Shown here piece after piece: positions 54,948 to 62,921 of a stretch of DNA of 64,000 bases (position 1 is the first letter of the stretch; every line of letters starts with the position of its first letter). A program made the position numbers and the translations under genes. The DNA comes from an uncultured Bacteroidaceae bacterium (lineage in GTDB: Bacteria > Bacteroidota > Bacteroidia > Bacteroidales > Bacteroidaceae): the NCBI GenBank assembly GCA_905235575.1, contig CAJOLZ010000002.1, positions 124,001 to 188,000 on the forward strand, written 5' to 3'. Under the pieces are notes generated by a model. The model was not told where the DNA came from. It saw only the letters and a list, made by a program, of their open reading frames with translations, and made no database searches.

Positions 54948-54998
54948 GAAATCAAGAGATTGGGAAAAGAAATTCGATAACAGCATAACGTAGTCAGG

Positions 54999-55694
54999 AT
55001 GGAGGAAATCACAACGTGGAGTAAGTCCATATTCTTTCTGCTCAACGGCAGCGACTCCCTCTATCTCGACGGTGTCTTCTGGACCATCACACGCACGGTC
55101 ACGTGGGTGCCGCTCATGCTCATTACCTTATATATTGTGGTAAAGAACAACGGATGGCGTCGCGCGCTGCTTCCCATCGCCGTCGTCTTGCTGCTCATCT
55201 GCTTCACCGACCAGTTTTCGAGCTCTTTTTGCAAACCCTTCTTCAGGATTCTGCGTCCCACTCACGACCCATCGACAGCAACGATGGTGGACATTGTCAA
55301 CGGCTATCGCGGCGGGCTTTACGGATTTTTCTCGAGCCATGCTGCCAACACCTTTGCCTGCGCCACTTTCCTTTCGCTCCTATTCCGCTCGTGGAGCGTC
55401 TCGGCTTTCCTCTATATCTATGCCTTCCTGTGTAGCCTGAGCCGTATATACCTGGGTGTACATTCGCCCATAGATATCGGTGTCGGCACCCTTTTCGGTC
55501 TGCTCTCCGGCGCGCTTTTCTATTTCCTGTATTATCTAGCCGACAAGCGCTTCGGTCAGCCACGCACGTTCTTTTCCTCAGCCTATACTGCTTCGGGCTA
55601 TCTCTACTCCGACTTAGTCCTGATACATTTAGGCTTTGCGCTCACCCTGCTCTACGTAGCCTTCAACGCCGTCTTCTTGGCGGCCAGTTATTGA
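54999..55694 (+). CDS. PAP2-family membrane phosphatase
   Basis: The protein has 231 residues with about six membrane spans. The three PAP2 motifs are present: KPFFRILRP, FFSSHAANTFA (Ser-His) and SRIYLGVHSPIDI (Arg, His, Asp). The family removes phosphate from undecaprenyl pyrophosphate, lipid A or phosphatidate; the substrate cannot be read from sequence. It lies 51 bp after batE. Confidence 0.9.
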   Translation: MEEITTWSKSIFFLLNGSDSLYLDGVFWTITRTVTWVPLMLITLYIVVKNNGWRRALLPIAVVLLLICFTDQFSSSFCKPFFRILRPTHDPSTATMVDIVNGYRGGLYGFFSSHAANTFACATFLSLLFRSWSVSAFLYIYAFLCSLSRIYLGVHSPIDIGVGTLFGLLSGALFYFLYYLADKRFGQPRTFFSSAYTASGYLYSDLVLIHLGFALTLLYVAFNAVFLAASY

Positions 55695-55718
55695 TAAATC
55701 CCTCAGTCGCCCACAGCC

Positions 55719-58700
55719 ATGAAACACCTGCTTCTGATATTGCTTCTGCTTCCTCTCGTGGCCTGTCAGCGTGTGCCTGAGAGTCTTCGCAACGAGGTGG
55801 ACCGCTGCAACGAACGCTCGTATCACGACCGATATATCGACATCGACAGTGCGCTGTGGTATGCGAAACGTGCTGAGCAACTCTCGGAAAACTATACCGA
55901 CGGTCGGACCGAGGCAAAGATAAATCAAGCTTTCGTGCTCTATCAGCAGATGAAATTCGACGATGCGCTGGATTTGCTCTCTGTAATTGAAAAGACATCG
56001 AGGAACCAGTTCCTGCTGCTTGCCACACATATTCTGCAGATGAAGGTGGCACAGCGAGTGGGTGACGGTGAATCGTTCTTTGCCTACCGCAGCCGTTCGC
56101 GTCAGATACTCGACCGCATAGAAGAGGGGTTCGAACCTGTCTCACCTCACTATGCAGCCATGGTGAACCATGCCTTTTCAGAACTCCACATCGTTTCCAG
56201 TACGTATTACTATTACCTCGGCCTCGACTCCGCAGCCCAGGCCGAGATACAGCAGGCGTACGATTATGTAAAGGACAGCCGTGACACCGCACAGTGGCTC
56301 AATTACAATTACATGTTGGGCAGCGGCGGACTCATCGTTGGCGAAAAGGACGAGGTCGTTCTGCGCGAATTTGAACATCTCTTTCTGACATATACCCTTG
56401 CCAAGGCCCGCAACTACACCTATTTCGAGGCAAACGCCCTGCAGTCGCTCGCGTCGATGATGGCTGACACCTGCGCAGCCAACCTGATACGGCAAGAGCA
56501 GACGGGTTCATTCAACTATCTCTCAACCGAGTATCCCACCGATGATGCGTCGGAAGACCTGAGCTTTGCCATGGCCCGACGCACTATCTACCTGTTCGAG
56601 AAGAATAAAGACCTCTATCAGACGGCCTGTGCCTACCGAACTTTGGGAGAGTTATACTTTGCAAATGAAGATTATGAACTTGCGCTCGACATCTTCAAGC
56701 TCGCTCTCAAAATGGTTGAAGACCAGCAAGAGACGAATCCGTCGACCGTGAATCCGTGGATTGCCAACATACGCGAAAAGCTCAGTCTTGCCTACAGTGC
56801 GCTCGGTGACAAGTATTATTCCGATGTGAACAGAAATATCTATCTCGACTTGCTCGACGAATATCGTCAGAATTACGAGTCGGAAACTCGTCTTGCAGAA
56901 CTGGAGCACGAAGTGACGTCCCTTCGCATCCGTATCTATATCCTTTTGCTGCTAATCGTTGTCACAGCCCTTCTGGCATGGCTCTTTGTGAAACGAATGA
57001 AGCGGTCAACACGCCGCAAGCTTGCGCATTTAGACCGCTTCGAAGAATCGGAAGACTTCAAGAAGTTCTCGGAACACGTATCCGAAGTCTGCGCAGGACT
57101 CAGCGACGAAGCAGAGTTGCTTCAGGATGAGCTGAACGTGAGTCGCCTCCACATACAGAAGTACAAGGAAGAGAATGTGGAACGACGAGCCAAGGTCGCA
57201 ATGGTTTACTCGATTATTCCCTATCTCGACCGTATGCAGGCTGAGGTAAAAAAAATAAAGCCGGACACTGCTGACAACAGCGACCGGCTGGAATATATCG
57301 GTGAACTGGCCGACGAAATAATGCACATAAACGAGACACTTACCGACTGGATAAAGATGTCGCAGGGAAGTCTTGCTTTGCATATATCCACGTTCCCACT
57401 CAAAGAGGTTCTTGACGTGGTATCACTCTCTCGAAATTCCTTCGAAGAACGTGGCATCGCCCTTCACATTGCTGAATCAGATATTCAGGTAAAGGCAGAT
57501 AAGGCCCTGACACTCTTCATGGTAAACACGCTTTTGGATAATGCCCGCAAGTTCACACCCGATGGGGGAGAGGTCGGCGTTTCAGTTGAAGGCGCGGATG
57601 ATTACGTAGAGATTTCGGTAAGCGATACGGGTGTCGGGTTGAGCGAAGAAGACTGCGGCAAACTGAATGACAATAAAGTTTACGATGCTTCTGAGATAGG
57701 AAATGACGACGGCCGCAAGGGTTTCGGTTTCGGAATAATGAATTGCAAGGGAATAATAAACAAGTATCGCAAGACCTCGCGCCTTTTCGGCGTCTGTCAG
57801 TTTGGCGTCAACAGCCAGTTAGGGGCAGGCAGCCGTTTCTGGTTCAGACTACCTCGCGTGCTGGCCTCGCTTCTCATCTTCTTTACCCTTCAGCCTGTTC
57901 ATTCCGAAGACTTGACCAGCGATTTCGAGAGCATCTACGATTCGCTATACACGGCAAATATCGATGGTCGATACGCTGAGGTTGTCTCAAAGGGAGAAGA
58001 CTTCCTGAACCGATTGACTCCGCCATTCGATACAGCTTATGTAGTGCTGATTCACAACGAAACGGCCATTGCCGCCCTTGCCACCCAGCAGTGGGATATT
58101 TACAGGAAACACAACCAGGAATGTGTCCGTCTGCATCAGCTCTTTACGCAAGACTCATCCATTCCAGCATATTGTGAGCAGATGCAGCACCTTCATTCCA
58201 ATGGTATTCTCATCTATCTGTTCCTCATCCTGTTTTCCCTGACGGCTGCCATCCTCTTCTATCTGCTTTACCTCAGACATGGTCTGCGCTCTCGCAACAT
58301 CTATGACCGTCTTTCGGAAGCGCTCAGCTCGTTGCTCAGCTCTGCGGATAAGGCTGTGTCGTCTTATTCCGATTCGTCCCTGGCGCAACTGCGAGTATCT
58401 GTAGATGCAGACCACTTCGATGCAGAAAGAGACCGCATTGCCAATGCCGTGAAGGAAACTTCAGAAAATGACGAAAACCTCTCCAACCTTGCCAGCCGAG
58501 GCGTTGAACAGATTGCCGGACGATATACCGAAGTCCGAACGATTCTCGACAATCTCTTCAATCTTGAGGAGGAACGTCGCAAGGCTTTGTTCGAGGAAGA
58601 CCGCATCTATGTGATGAACCAGATTCTCGATAATTCCCTCAGTACAATCAAGCATGAGACGATGTACTATCCGGCCCGAGCCAAACAAATTGTCGAGCAG

Positions 58701-59294
58701 ATGCAGAAGGATGCCCAGACCGAATCGGAAGAGAAGAAAACTGGAAGTTATCAATCCGAACTCTCCCAACTGCTGCGTTATTACCACGATGTTTATCTGA
58801 TTCTATATAATCAGGCCGAGCTGCAACTCGAGCAGCATCATTTCCGTCGTCAGGACATTTCGGTTGCCGACATCCTGAACGACTTCTCCGCGCTGCTTCG
58901 TGCCGAACTTGACCGACGCCATCTCTCCCTTCCCTTTACATCCGAAGCCGATGCACCTTCAGCCGTCACAGCCGACCGCTCGCTGCTTCACACCCTCTTC
59001 CGCTCCCTCGTCTTCGATCGTCTCGATACCGTCGAAGCCCTCTCCCTGCATGCTGTTTCTCGGGAGAACGACACCCTCTTTACTCTTGTTTTCCAGGGAC
59101 TTGCCATTTCGAAAGAAGAAGCTGACAGCATCTTCAGTCCCCACGGACACTCCATACCCGACCTCGTTGCCCGTCAAATCATTAGAGAGCACGACTCATC
59201 CTGCGGAATGCTTGGACTGCGCCTCTATGCAGAGCCTGCCTCCGATGGCTCGCTCGCAATCTCATTCACATTGAAAAAACAAACTGAACTATAA
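55719..59294 (+). CDS. Large double sensor histidine kinase
   Basis: One frame of 1191 residues holds two kinase-like halves. Half 1 has a lipobox signal (LPLVAC, Cys16), TPR-like helices to about residue 390, a membrane span near 405-427, and an ATPase domain with N box VNTLLDNARKF (near 601), DTGVGLSEEDC (near 636) and GFGFGIMNCKG (near 667), but the helix before it (RRAKVAMVYSIIPYLDRMQAEV) has no phospho-accepting His. Half 2 has a second signal/membrane segment (near 713-730), a periplasmic region, a span near 828-850, and an H-box-like STIKHETMYYP (His979), but no clear ATP-binding motifs. The matching regulator starts 5 bp later. I recall Bacteroides homologues named DUF5112/DUF5113. 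Confidence 0.82.
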   Translation: MKHLLLILLLLPLVACQRVPESLRNEVDRCNERSYHDRYIDIDSALWYAKRAEQLSENYTDGRTEAKINQAFVLYQQMKFDDALDLLSVIEKTSRNQFLLLATHILQMKVAQRVGDGESFFAYRSRSRQILDRIEEGFEPVSPHYAAMVNHAFSELHIVSSTYYYYLGLDSAAQAEIQQAYDYVKDSRDTAQWLNYNYMLGSGGLIVGEKDEVVLREFEHLFLTYTLAKARNYTYFEANALQSLASMMADTCAANLIRQEQTGSFNYLSTEYPTDDASEDLSFAMARRTIYLFEKNKDLYQTACAYRTLGELYFANEDYELALDIFKLALKMVEDQQETNPSTVNPWIANIREKLSLAYSALGDKYYSDVNRNIYLDLLDEYRQNYESETRLAELEHEVTSLRIRIYILLLLIVVTALLAWLFVKRMKRSTRRKLAHLDRFEESEDFKKFSEHVSEVCAGLSDEAELLQDELNVSRLHIQKYKEENVERRAKVAMVYSIIPYLDRMQAEVKKIKPDTADNSDRLEYIGELADEIMHINETLTDWIKMSQGSLALHISTFPLKEVLDVVSLSRNSFEERGIALHIAESDIQVKADKALTLFMVNTLLDNARKFTPDGGEVGVSVEGADDYVEISVSDTGVGLSEEDCGKLNDNKVYDASEIGNDDGRKGFGFGIMNCKGIINKYRKTSRLFGVCQFGVNSQLGAGSRFWFRLPRVLASLLIFFTLQPVHSEDLTSDFESIYDSLYTANIDGRYAEVVSKGEDFLNRLTPPFDTAYVVLIHNETAIAALATQQWDIYRKHNQECVRLHQLFTQDSSIPAYCEQMQHLHSNGILIYLFLILFSLTAAILFYLLYLRHGLRSRNIYDRLSEALSSLLSSADKAVSSYSDSSLAQLRVSVDADHFDAERDRIANAVKETSENDENLSNLASRGVEQIAGRYTEVRTILDNLFNLEEERRKALFEEDRIYVMNQILDNSLSTIKHETMYYPARAKQIVEQMQKDAQTESEEKKTGSYQSELSQLLRYYHDVYLILYNQAELQLEQHHFRRQDISVADILNDFSALLRAELDRRHLSLPFTSEADAPSAVTADRSLLHTLFRSLVFDRLDTVEALSLHAVSRENDTLFTLVFQGLAISKEEADSIFSPHGHSIPDLVARQIIREHDSSCGMLGLRLYAEPASDGSLAISFTLKKQTEL

Positions 59295-59299
59295 ATACT

Positions 59300-60022
59300 A
59301 TGGAACCATTTAAAGTAATCATTGTCGAAGACGTAATGCTCGAACTGAAAGGCACCGAGCAGATATTCAGGAGCGACATCCCCGAAGCCCAGATAATAGG
59401 TACAGCACAGAACGAAGGTGAGTTCTGGAAATTGATGCGTCAGGATGTCCCCGACCTCGTACTCCTCGACCTCGGTCTGGGTGGCAGCACAACCGTAGGT
59501 GTCGACATCTGTCGTCAGATTCGCAGTCGCTACACCTCCGTCCGCGTCCTCATCTTCACCGGTGAAGTCCTCAACGAACGCCTTTGGGTCGAGGTGCTCA
59601 ACGCAGGCGCCGACGGCATCATCCTCAAGACAGGCAACCTGCTGCAACGCGACGATGTCATGCTCGTCATGCACGGAAGACATCTCGTCTTCAACGAACC
59701 CATCCTCGAAAAAATCATGCAACGCTTCAAACGACTTGTCAACGCCGAGAGCGACAAGAGCGATGCCATGATAGAATACGAGATTGACGAGTACGACGAA
59801 CGCTTCCTGCGCCACCTCGCACTCGGTTATACCAAGGAGATGATAGCAGGACTGCGACGGATGCCCTTTGGCGCAAAAAGCCTTGAAAAACGTCAGGCCG
59901 ACCTCGTAAGCCGACTCTTCCCGGCAGCCGAACGCACCGGCATCAACGCAACACGGCTCGTCACCAAAGCCTTCCAGCTACACATCCTCGACGTCAACCA
60001 TCTCATCCCAGATGAAGACTGA
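59300..60022 (+). CDS. Response regulator paired with the double sensor kinase
   Basis: The protein has 240 residues. The receiver domain has the acidic pair (VIIVEDVM), phosphorylation Asp57 in LVLLDLGLGG and the conserved Lys in GIILKTGNL. The C-terminal part (YDERFLRHLALGYTKEMIAGLRRMPFGAKSLEKRQADLVSRLF) resembles a LuxR-like helix-turn-helix but is not canonical. It lies 5 bp after the kinase gene and overlaps the next gene by 11 bp. Targets are unknown. Confidence 0.88.
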   Translation: MEPFKVIIVEDVMLELKGTEQIFRSDIPEAQIIGTAQNEGEFWKLMRQDVPDLVLLDLGLGGSTTVGVDICRQIRSRYTSVRVLIFTGEVLNERLWVEVLNAGADGIILKTGNLLQRDDVMLVMHGRHLVFNEPILEKIMQRFKRLVNAESDKSDAMIEYEIDEYDERFLRHLALGYTKEMIAGLRRMPFGAKSLEKRQADLVSRLFPAAERTGINATRLVTKAFQLHILDVNHLIPDED

Positions 60023-60581
60023 CCGCCTCGTCACACTCATCCTGCTGCTTCTTACAGCAGCCCTCCTCCTGCTGCCCCTCGTCTCATGGATAGCATCGCT
60101 GGCAGGAACTGACGTCCGCAACCTGCTTTCGGGCGAAGGACTCCGATGGATGTTCCTTCACGGTGGCAGCCTCCCCTTCGGCTACCTCACCTCACTCACC
60201 ATCATCACCGTCATCACCATCGGAGCCTACTCCTACGTCGGACTTCCCGAGGCAAGATACACCACTACCTCATTCCGCCTCACCCTCCTCCTTGCCACAC
60301 TCTTCGACATCCTGCTCCTCCTCGCCCTGTTCCATCCGCGCAGCCCCCTCATCAGCCTCACAGGCCGACTCTTCCCCAGTCCCTTCTTCTACGGATTCCC
60401 CTTTGCCCTCTGTATCGGACTTCTCCTTACCTCCCTCTTCTACGGCATCCTCGCTCGCCGTCTCACCACAGCCTCCGCTCTCGTCACCTTCATGACAACT
60501 GGCCTGCAGCGCTATCCCCGCATAATCATCCTCGTCATGATAGCCACCGCCCTCTACCACACACTGCAATACATCCTATAG
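60012..60581 (+). CDS. Membrane protein of unknown function
   Basis: The protein has 189 residues with about five membrane spans (LVTLILLLLTAALLLLPLVSWIA; SLTIITVITIGAYSYV; LTLLLATLFDILLLLALF; ALCIGLLLTSLFYGIL; IIILVMIATALYHTL). The loop VRNLLSGEGLRWMFLH faintly resembles an AbgT-family segment, but the protein is far too short for that transporter. The gene overlaps the regulator and is 9 bp before the helicase gene, so it belongs to the same transcript. Confidence 0.65.
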   Translation: MKTDRLVTLILLLLTAALLLLPLVSWIASLAGTDVRNLLSGEGLRWMFLHGGSLPFGYLTSLTIITVITIGAYSYVGLPEARYTTTSFRLTLLLATLFDILLLLALFHPRSPLISLTGRLFPSPFFYGFPFALCIGLLLTSLFYGILARRLTTASALVTFMTTGLQRYPRIIILVMIATALYHTLQYIL

Positions 60582-60590
60582 ACCTACACA

Positions 60591-62834
60591 ATGAGCACAT
60601 CCTCCGATTTCCTTACCGAACTCACTCCAGCCCAATATACAGCTGTCACCGCCTGCGACCGTCCCTCGCTCGTCATAGCCGGAGCAGGCAGCGGCAAGAC
60701 CCGAGTGCTCACCTACAAGATAGCCTACCTCATCACACAAGGCTATCAGCCCTACAACATCCTCGCCCTCACTTTCACCAACAAGGCCGCCCACGAGATG
60801 CAGGAACGCATCAGCCGTCAGGTCGGGCTCGAACTCGCCTCACAACTCTGGATGGGAACCTTCCACAGCATCTTCGCACGCATCCTCCACATCGAATGCG
60901 CCACCCTCGGATACACCTCAGACTTCACCATCTACGACACCGACGACACCCGCAGCCTCCTCAAGACCATCGTCCGAGAAATGCAGCTCGACGACAAGCA
61001 ATACCGCCCCGCCACCGTAGCCTCACACATCAGCCAGGCTAAGAACGCCCTCATCACCCCCTCCGACTACGAGCGAGACCCACAGCTGCGGCGCAGAGAC
61101 CAGTCCCTGCACCTTCCCCTCATCTCCACCATCTACCGACACTACGTCGAACGATGCCGACAGTCCAACGCCATGGACTTCGACGACCTCCTACTCCACA
61201 CCTACAACCTCCTGCGCGACAACGAGGCTCTGCGACTCAAATACCAGGAACGATTCCGATACATCCTCGTCGACGAATACCAAGACACCAACTACGCCCA
61301 GCACCAGATCATCCGTCTCCTGGCCGACCGACACCACCAGCTCACCGTAGTCGGAGACGACGCACAGAGCATCTACAGCTTCCGAGGAGCAAACATCGAC
61401 AACATCCTCCAGTTCCGACAACACTTCCCCGAAGCACAAATCTACAAGCTCGAGCAGAACTTCCGCTCCACACAGCACATCGTGGCAGCCGCAAACAGCC
61501 TCATAAGCAACAACCCACACCAGATACCCAAGGAACTCTACAGCCAGAACACACCTGGAAGCCCCGTCCACCTCACACCCACCTACAGCGACACCGACGA
61601 GGCACACTACATCGTGCGCACCCTCCAGCAATACAACCGCACCCAGCACATATCGCTCAGCCAGATAGCCATACTCTATCGGACCAACGCACAGAGCCGC
61701 AGCTTCGAAGACAGCCTCCGGCAAGCCCGCGTCCCCTACCGCATCTACGGCTCCACCTCCTTCTATCAGCGCAAGGAAGTCAAAGACACCATCGCCTACC
61801 TCCGCCTCATCGTCAACCCCCTCGACGAAGAAGCACTCCGACGCATCATCAACTATCCCGCCCGCGGAATAGGGCAGACCACGCTGCAGCACCTCCAGAC
61901 GCATGCCCTCCAGCAGTCCGTACCCCTCTGGGAGACACTCCTCACACCGCCGCAAGAAGTCGGCACCGCAGCCCGAAGACACCTCGCAGACTTTCACAAC
62001 CTCATCGACACACTCCACCGGCAAGCCCCACAGACCGATGCCTACACACTCGCATTGCAAGCCGTCGTCCAGAGCGGACTGCGCGACGACATCATGCGCG
62101 GCACCGCACCCGAAGATATCTCACGCCAGCAGAACCTGCAGGAGCTTCTCGACGGCATCAGCGCCTTCGTCAGCGAACGCAGCCAGCAAGACCACGACAT
62201 CCTCCTCACACACTACCTACAGGAAGTAAGCCTCCTCTCCGACCTCGACCAAGATCCCACCGACACCGACCAGAAAGTCACACTCATGACCATCCACTCC
62301 GCCAAGGGGCTCGAGTTCGACCTCGTCTTCGTCGCAGGGCTCGAAGAGAACCTCCTCCCCAGCGAGATGTCGCTCCAGAATCCCCGCCAGATAGAGGAAG
62401 AGCGGCGGCTCCTCTACGTAGCCATCACACGCGCCCGGCTGCACCTCCACCTCACCTATGCCCGTTCCCGTTTCCGCTACGGGCACATCGAGTATGGCCG
62501 CCCGAGCCGATTCCTCAACGAACTCAACCTCCGTCCCGAGCGCCCAGACGGGCACACAGCGTCAACGCCCAGCCGCCCCCATGCGCCGAAAGTCAGACTC
62601 GCCAGCATGAGACCCCTTGCCTCACCCGTGCAACCCTCGGCAGCCCAGCCGCACAACAATGCCGACGAGACCGCACTCAGCGTGGGAACCCACGTCGAAC
62701 ACAGCCGGTTCGGGCTCGGAGTCGTAGAACAGATACAGGGGAGCGGACTCGACACCAAAGCCACCGTCCGCTTCAACAACGTCGGGACAAAGGTCCTCCT
62801 ACTCCGCTTTGCCAAGCTCCGCGTCGTGGAGTGA
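60591..62834 (+). CDS. PcrA/UvrD-type ATP-dependent DNA helicase
   Basis: Superfamily 1 helicase of 747 residues. Motif I is VIAGAGSGKTRVLTYKI, Ia is LALTFTNKAAHEMQ, motif II is LVDEYQDTN, III is VVGDDAQSIYSFRGA, IV is YKLEQNFRS, V is VTLMTIHSAKGLEFDLVFVAGLEE and VI is EEERRLLYVAITRARLHLHLTYA. The C-terminal 70 residues form a Tudor-like domain (VGTHVEHSRFGLGVVEQIQGSG). It acts in nucleotide excision repair or replication-fork processing. It ends the long plus-strand block, and repeat array E11 starts right after its stop. Confidence 0.95.
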   Translation: MSTSSDFLTELTPAQYTAVTACDRPSLVIAGAGSGKTRVLTYKIAYLITQGYQPYNILALTFTNKAAHEMQERISRQVGLELASQLWMGTFHSIFARILHIECATLGYTSDFTIYDTDDTRSLLKTIVREMQLDDKQYRPATVASHISQAKNALITPSDYERDPQLRRRDQSLHLPLISTIYRHYVERCRQSNAMDFDDLLLHTYNLLRDNEALRLKYQERFRYILVDEYQDTNYAQHQIIRLLADRHHQLTVVGDDAQSIYSFRGANIDNILQFRQHFPEAQIYKLEQNFRSTQHIVAAANSLISNNPHQIPKELYSQNTPGSPVHLTPTYSDTDEAHYIVRTLQQYNRTQHISLSQIAILYRTNAQSRSFEDSLRQARVPYRIYGSTSFYQRKEVKDTIAYLRLIVNPLDEEALRRIINYPARGIGQTTLQHLQTHALQQSVPLWETLLTPPQEVGTAARRHLADFHNLIDTLHRQAPQTDAYTLALQAVVQSGLRDDIMRGTAPEDISRQQNLQELLDGISAFVSERSQQDHDILLTHYLQEVSLLSDLDQDPTDTDQKVTLMTIHSAKGLEFDLVFVAGLEENLLPSEMSLQNPRQIEEERRLLYVAITRARLHLHLTYARSRFRYGHIEYGRPSRFLNELNLRPERPDGHTASTPSRPHAPKVRLASMRPLASPVQPSAAQPHNNADETALSVGTHVEHSRFGLGVVEQIQGSGLDTKATVRFNNVGTKVLLLRFAKLRVVE

Positions 62835-62836
62835 AA

Positions 62837-62916
62837 CGCAAAGCGCTGCGACGGGCTGCGCACTGTGGTCCGACAGCCGACGCAACGTGGTGCATTTTGC
62901 ATCGCACAGCGTTTGA
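62837..62916 (+). repeat. Palindromic 22-bp array E11
   Basis: Units at 62837-62850, 62859-62872 and 62881-62894, and a degenerate one at 62903-62916, with spacers ACGGGCTG, ACAGCCGA and TTTTGCAT. It starts 2 bp after the helicase stop and ends 6 bp before the convergent MATE stop, so it is the whole intergenic region. The units are the most decayed of the family. Confidence 0.75.
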
Positions 62917-62921
62917 ATATA

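Noticed and set aside
2257..62916. CRISPR arrays at the repeat sites
   Set aside because: The repeats are 14-bp palindromes with 8-bp, semi-conserved spacers; CRISPR spacers are unique and about 30 bp, and no cas genes are present.
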